A stretch of DNA of 10,973 bases from Planctomycetota bacterium (GTDB taxonomy: Bacteria > Planctomycetota > Planctomycetia > Planctomycetales > Planctomycetaceae). Position 1 is the first letter of the stretch. Every line of letters starts with the position of its first letter. The translations under genes were made by a program, and so were the position numbers. The stretch is taken from NCBI GenBank assembly GCA_013151585.1, contig JAADHY010000062.1:1-10973 (forward strand). The letters run 5' to 3'. Below the pieces are notes generated by a model that was not told the origin of the DNA, searched no databases, and saw nothing but the letters and a program-made list of their open reading frames with translations. This document shows positions 7,144 through 10,973 of the stretch, one piece after another.

Positions 7144-7453
7144 CGGCAAAAACGTATATTCCCGCCGCGAATCGCCTTTCTCCGCGTACGGAGACTGACG
7201 GCCTTCCCCCCGGCAAAAGGGGCAAGTGCCGAGTGCATCCATTTTGCGAGGAGAGAGACGACGCACACTGGCCAATCCCGGATGATTCCTGAGAGCAACG
7301 CATCAGGCCGACTTTTACCGGCGCCACTTGGTGGGCAGTCGGTCTGGCGGCTTTTGTCCGGGAATCATTTCGTAAATCATCCGGCGTGTCGGTTGCCCCC
7401 GTCTTCGGCGACGTCTCGAGTCCACCTCCAGCAACCAAAGGACTGGTTGACTC
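7144..7453 (+). other. Intergenic region and probable leader of the TPR lipoprotein
   Basis: 310 bp without a supported gene. Small hairpins are CTCCG/CGGAG (7180-7184 and 7189-7193) and CCCC/GGGG (around 7208-7222), neither followed by a T-run. The main feature is the set of competing inverted repeats at 7278-7384. I found no well-spaced promoter pair. Confidence 0.5.
7278..7384 (+). repeat. Inverted repeat with two competing partners
   Basis: CCGGATGATT (7278-7287) is perfectly complementary to AATCATCCGG (7375-7384). The overlapping ATGATTCC (7282-7289) is also complementary to GGAATCAT (7361-7368). Because the left arm is shared, the 10-bp and 8-bp stems cannot form together. The element ends about 70 bases before the lipoprotein ATG. 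A switching leader, a binding site for a dimeric regulator, or a repeat remnant are all possible; none is proven. Confidence 0.45.
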
Positions 7454-9976
7454 ATGAAAGCTCAATGGATGGGTATTGCCGCGGTTGCGGTCGTCATCAT
7501 CGGTTGCCAGTCGCCCGGCGTTAACTCGCGGTCGTTCGGAAATCGCGGTCCAGATGCGTCCAACCAACAGGTCGCCAGTCTGAGTCGACGAGGGGCCGGC
7601 CGCAAAGGGCCCGCGGGAGCATCCGGCGGGACCGCCGGCGCGTCTCGTCCCGGAGCCAACGGACCGGCCGCCGCTCTGTCCGCCTCGTCGCCCAATGGCT
7701 CGGCCGATGTTACCGAACTTTTGAGACGCGGGCACGCCGCATTCCTACAAGCGGACCGCATGGAGCGGGAGAACCGGTCGGCGGATGCCCAGCGACTCTA
7801 TGCTCAAGCGCGCGCCTACTACTACCAGGCGCTCGAAAAGGATCCCAGGAACAGCCTCGCTCATCATCGGCTGGCGGTCATCGCCGACAAACAGGGCGAC
7901 TTTCAAACGGCCGAGTCCCACTATCAGGCGGCCATCAATGCCGATCCGGCCAACGTAGATCTGCTGAACGACCTGGGTTACTCCTACCTGCTTCAGGGCC
8001 GTTACGCAGAGAGCGAGCGGTATCTGCAGTCGGCCCTGCGGCGGAATCCGGGACATCCTCAAGCGATCAACAATCTCGGTTTGCTTTATGCTCGACGTGG
8101 CGAGTATGACCGAGCGTTGGCCATGTTTCGCCGGACAGGCACCGAGGCCGAGGCCCGCCAGAAGCTGGCTCAACTGTTGCCGTCCGGAATCTCCCTGCAG
8201 CAAGTGCTCGCCCATGCGAATTCCGCAGGTCCTCCCAGCCAGCCCTCGGTGGCCTCTGCGTCTCCGGGCATGGTCGCCGGTGCGGACGGCCTTTCGGGCG
8301 GAACGCTGGCCGGACCCCCGTCAGGTCCTCTGAGCAGCCCTTCCTCGGTTGGCGCATCGACGAATCCAGCCACCTCCGGCCCCGTGACCGAACAGACGCT
8401 CCGACTGAAAGCCATGATGGAACAAGCCCGACGGCAGGCCATCGCCGCTCGCGAACGGGGCGAAGGGAACGGAGCAGCTAGGTCACCATTGAATCTCCCG
8501 GACCGAGGGGCCATGCCGGGACGGGGGGCTTCCGATAATTCGATCGCTCAATGGCCATCGCAGCGCCTCGACGCATCGCCGGGACTGCGTGCCTCCACAC
8601 CTTCCCCCGCGGGGGCTTCAGCGGGCGGTCTGCTCCCGAACGCAACCGCATCGACGACGTCCGGTCCGGCGGCGCCGAACGTGTTGCCAGCCTACGGAGC
8701 AACGGCCCAAACCTCCTCGGCCACTGGGCGGAGACAGCCTCGGTTCGGGTCGCAGCCTTCCAGCGTCCCACGGTCTCTCGGTGGGACCGGGTGGCCTCCC
8801 GGGACCACCAGGGAGAACACGGTGCGCTCGTCTCTGCCGGCTCCGATCGGCGGTCAGCAACCGGCTGCGGCTCACGACGCAAGATCGGCTCAGCTAGCCG
8901 CTGCAACGGCACGCGCTTTGGGTTCGCCATCGGGACTTCCAGCGGCCTCATCCCACCAGTCCTTCGGCCAGCCCGTCTCCCCACCGCATCAGACTTCCCA
9001 ACTTGGGGCGCAGCCATCGTTTCCTGATGCCAGATTTCGCGCGCAGCCCGGCGGCACACAATCGAGCACACTCGCCGCGCAGCCGTCGTCCCCGTCCCCC
9101 AGCGCGTCTTTCCCCGGTTCGGCGCAGCCGGCCACAGCCACGAACCCAACCGCGGCCGCCTCCTCAGCTTCGCCGTCGGTGGCCTCGACCAACCCACTGG
9201 ATTCGATGCCGCTCTGGCCGTCTCGGCAGCGAGCGGCCGGGGGCGGGTCGGTCCGGACAGCTCAAAGCGAGATTCGCCCCTCCAGTTGGCCGGTTGCAAG
9301 CAACAACACCGCAACACAAAATCTGCCAGGAGCCGGAATGAGCACAAGCCCCGCCGGACCGGTCGGTGCGACGAATGGGGCCGCCATATCGGGCAGCAAT
9401 GCAGACGCGGCTCGGCAGGCGGCATTTCTGGGCATGCAAGCTGGTCCGGGGCAACTTTTCCCTGTTGTCCCGTCCGGGTCGGGCACGGCCTCCAACCCGG
9501 CAACGATCGCTCAACCGATGGGAAACGCTGGGGGCGTGGTCGAATCGGCCCGGAGAGCTCCGGCCTTAGCTGGAGCAGGGTCGCCGGCTCAGACTTCGGT
9601 TCCCGCCCCTCTCAGCCCTCCTTCGACGCTGCCCGGAACCGCAAGTCGCATCAATGGGGCTCAGTTTGCGCCACCGCCATCGTGGCCCGCCGGGACCAGT
9701 AACCTGCCCGGAGTCTCTGGATTAGACGCCCCAAGGAGATCGCCCACCACAAGGGCGACCTCACCACCAGCTCCTTTGCCGACGCAAATGTCGCGACCGG
9801 CCGCGCCCCGTCTCCAGCCGGCCGACCCGCTGGCAGAGTACGAACAGCAGATTCAGCAGCAGAATCAGGAACGGCTGCGAATTCAACAGATGCTCCAATC
9901 GCAGCGTCAAGCCCTCCACACGCCGCCACAATGGCCTCACGCGCCCGGTTCCAACAGCTCCACCGCGACGCGCTAG
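7454..9976 (+). CDS. TPR lipoprotein with very long low-complexity tail
   Basis: An 840-residue predicted lipoprotein. The signal peptide MKAQWMGIAAVAVVIIGC ends in a lipobox (IIGC) with the modified Cys at 18; Gln at +2 is compatible with outer-membrane sorting by the E. coli rule. A short Gly/Ser linker leads to about four tetratricopeptide repeats (residues 85-230), which usually hold protein partners. The repeats at 133-166, 167-200 and 201-230 are clear (for example NVDLLNDLGYSYLLQGRYAE). A charged helix follows (311-337, VTEQTLRLKAMMEQARRQAI). Then comes some 450 residues of Ser/Pro/Ala/Gly/Thr/Gln-rich, probably disordered sequence, and a Gln-rich amphipathic helix (about 791-821). All six tryptophans after the signal peptide occur as Trp-Pro (367, 447, 588, 612, 744, 827). 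AAAGGA lies 11 bases before the ATG, slightly far. A role in envelope assembly or scaffolding is inferred from domain content only; I do not recognise a named family. Confidence 0.88.
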   Translation: MKAQWMGIAAVAVVIIGCQSPGVNSRSFGNRGPDASNQQVASLSRRGAGRKGPAGASGGTAGASRPGANGPAAALSASSPNGSADVTELLRRGHAAFLQADRMERENRSADAQRLYAQARAYYYQALEKDPRNSLAHHRLAVIADKQGDFQTAESHYQAAINADPANVDLLNDLGYSYLLQGRYAESERYLQSALRRNPGHPQAINNLGLLYARRGEYDRALAMFRRTGTEAEARQKLAQLLPSGISLQQVLAHANSAGPPSQPSVASASPGMVAGADGLSGGTLAGPPSGPLSSPSSVGASTNPATSGPVTEQTLRLKAMMEQARRQAIAARERGEGNGAARSPLNLPDRGAMPGRGASDNSIAQWPSQRLDASPGLRASTPSPAGASAGGLLPNATASTTSGPAAPNVLPAYGATAQTSSATGRRQPRFGSQPSSVPRSLGGTGWPPGTTRENTVRSSLPAPIGGQQPAAAHDARSAQLAAATARALGSPSGLPAASSHQSFGQPVSPPHQTSQLGAQPSFPDARFRAQPGGTQSSTLAAQPSSPSPSASFPGSAQPATATNPTAAASSASPSVASTNPLDSMPLWPSRQRAAGGGSVRTAQSEIRPSSWPVASNNTATQNLPGAGMSTSPAGPVGATNGAAISGSNADAARQAAFLGMQAGPGQLFPVVPSGSGTASNPATIAQPMGNAGGVVESARRAPALAGAGSPAQTSVPAPLSPPSTLPGTASRINGAQFAPPPSWPAGTSNLPGVSGLDAPRRSPTTRATSPPAPLPTQMSRPAAPRLQPADPLAEYEQQIQQQNQERLRIQQMLQSQRQALHTPPQWPHAPGSNSSTATR

Positions 9977-10195
9977 AAGCTCATTGGCTTGAAAGCGCGA
10001 ACAATTTGCATGTTTTGAGGCGCCGCCGTCCTCTGCCGCTTTGAGTGTCCAAAGCCGTGCGGGAACACCGTACTCCAAACCACGTGCCCATAGGGATACC
10101 GAGGGCGGAGCCTTCGGCTAGCACCTGCACGTCTTAGGATACACACGCTAGGCCCACAGCTCGGTCTGCAAGCTCCCGTCTGTATCTGCACGTGA

Positions 10196-10219
10196 AGAGC
10201 GAGCGGAGGCACTTGCTCT
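10196..10219. repeat. Small hairpin downstream of dnaA
   Basis: AGAGCGAG (10196-10203) pairs with CTTGCTCT (10212-10219), including one G-T pair, around an eight-base loop. No T-run follows on either strand. Confidence 0.35.
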
Positions 10220-10234
10220 CTTACGAACGGCTCT

Positions 10235-10338
10235 CAGACTGCAGTCGGGAGCGCGACGATACAGCGGACCCGACCTGCTTCGCGCATCGTCCCCCCGATC
10301 TTTGGTTCGCTCCAGACGTACGCCCGACTCGCAGTCTG
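10235..10338. repeat. Long imperfect inverted repeat between lipoprotein and dnaA
   Basis: CAGACTGCAGTCGGG (10235-10249) is complementary to CCCGACTCGCAGTCTG (10323-10338) with one bulged base, and weaker pairing continues outward for about five bases. The 73-base interior contains a nested GACGAT/ATCGTC pair. It could terminate or stabilise the dnaA or lipoprotein messages, or be the remnant of a small mobile element. Neither is demonstrated. Confidence 0.45.
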
Positions 10339-10420
10339 AAGCCCATGCTTCGCAGGAGCGTACTACGCAGCCGGAGGCTGACACCGGCGGTTCGCCAGAC
10401 AACGAGGGACATGAATCTGC

Positions 10421-10973
10421 CTATCCTGCGATCAGTCGTTCCTCCAGGGTGGCGACTAGGTCGGCCAGAGGCCAGGTCTGGCTGGCCACTTCGATCGTCG
10501 CGTCCTGCGAGAGCCACTCTCGGACGCGTTTCTCCGCAGACACGACCGTACTGTGGTTCCTTCCGCCGAAGTATTGGCCGATTTCGCGGTAAGCGGCTTG
10601 AGTGTGCTTGCGTGCCAAGAACATGGCCAGCATGCGGGGTTGGCTGACCGAGCGCTGCCGTTTGCCGGAGCGCAGGTCATCCGGCTGAACACCGAACATC
10701 TCGCACACAGCCTGTTCAATATCAGCCAATCGGATCAGTCGCACGCAGTCCCGCTCCAAGTCGGACAGGAGCCGACGAGCTTCGGCCACGCCGATCGGTC
10801 TTTTCAAGATCAGGTAATGCGCGCTCAGGCAGTTCAGAGCCCCTTCCAGCTCGCGCACGTTGTTGTGGAACCGGTTGGCCACGTAGTCGAGGGCGTCGGC
10901 CGTCAGCTCGGCCTCCAGCCGGGCGGCCTTCCGTCGAACGATTTGTTGCCGTGTTTTTAGGTCGGGCGCTTCC
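10421..10973 (-). CDS. dnaA: Chromosomal replication initiator DnaA, C-terminal part (partial)
   Basis: The last 183 residues of DnaA, the AAA+ ATPase that binds DnaA boxes and opens the origin; the 5' part lies beyond the window. The frame is open from the window edge and ends at TAG (10421-10423). Visible regions are the end of AAA+ domain III (EAPDLKTRQQIVRRKAARLE at the edge, then the sensor-2 block NNVRELEGALN with R40 of this fragment) and domain IV. The helix-turn-helix DNA-binding domain contains the DnaA signature IGQYFGGRNHSTVVSA (131-146 of the fragment). The usual GRDHSTV reads GRNHSTV, one of several variants within the family. No dnaN follows; the downstream neighbour is the convergent lipoprotein gene 444 bp away. 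The GTG at 10882 is internal, not the start. Confidence 0.95.
   Translation of the reverse strand, partial: EAPDLKTRQQIVRRKAARLEAELTADALDYVANRFHNNVRELEGALNCLSAHYLILKRPIGVAEARRLLSDLERDCVRLIRLADIEQAVCEMFGVQPDDLRSGKRQRSVSQPRMLAMFLARKHTQAAYREIGQYFGGRNHSTVVSAEKRVREWLSQDATIEVASQTWPLADLVATLEERLIAG

Larger units (their letters stand above)
9977..10420. other. Convergent intergenic region after the lipoprotein and dnaA genes
   Basis: About 440 bp with no supported gene. It separates two converging genes and is rich in inverted repeats (10196-10219, 10235-10338 and CAGCC/GGCTG at 10368-10380). No clear T-run terminator is seen for either gene. I found no TTATCCACA-type DnaA box or AT-rich unwinding stretch, so it does not look like a replication origin. 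No tRNA or SRP RNA fits. Confidence 0.5.

Noticed and set aside
8478..9503. A 341-codon minus-strand frame and several plus-strand frames within the lipoprotein tail.
   Set aside because: They are GC-rich shadows of the low-complexity coding sequence; the + frame has signal peptide, TPRs and a terminal helix in one continuous reading.
10255..10290. On the minus strand CAGGTCGGGTCCG resembles part of the bacterial SRP RNA apical domain.
   Set aside because: The GGAA tetraloop and the GGAAGCAGCC strand that must follow are absent, so it is not an SRP RNA.
10300..10395. GGTTCG words suggesting a tRNA T-loop.
   Set aside because: No purine at the required loop position, no matching acceptor stem, D-arm or anticodon arm.

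Overview
The window comes from a planctomycete chromosome, most likely of the order Pirellulales. The evidence is the 16S rRNA 3' end, with its planctomycete-style helix-44 region; the high GC content; a 16S gene with its own terminator and no 23S or tRNA behind it; a lone hpnE-type squalene-pathway gene; a Tat-exported Gfo/Idh/MocA oxidoreductase; and a lipoprotein with a very long Pro/Ser/Ala/Gly-rich tail. Genus and species cannot be fixed from what is here.

Layout. 1-206 is the 3' end of 16S rRNA, followed by a two-part hairpin (211-249) and a strong intrinsic terminator (299-330). 650-2170 (+) is hpnE, hydroxysqualene dehydroxylase. It converges on 2198-3562 (-), a Tat-signal Gfo/Idh/MocA oxidoreductase. 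3563-4415 holds no gene I can support, only a REP-like palindrome. 4416-4913 (+) is a complete bacterioferritin. 5348-6175 (+) is an HDOD-domain protein whose natural C-terminus appears in another reading frame up to 6228, so the gene looks frameshifted. 6241-7143 (+) is a two-helix potassium channel with an N-type RCK domain, starting with GTG and probably co-transcribed with the HDOD gene. 7454-9976 (+) is an 840-residue TPR lipoprotein. 9977-10420 is non-coding with several inverted repeats. 10421 to the window end (-) is the C-terminal part of dnaA.

Working together. Apart from the HDOD/K+ channel pair, the genes look like independent single-gene units: ribosome, hopanoid/squalene synthesis, iron storage, signalling plus potassium transport, envelope scaffold and replication initiation. 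I see no defence system, CRISPR array, integrase, transposase or biosynthetic cluster, and no clear undescribed multi-gene system. The items most worth a second look are the HDOD frameshift, the competing inverted repeats in the lipoprotein leader, the all-WP tryptophan pattern in the lipoprotein tail, and the free-standing 16S unit.
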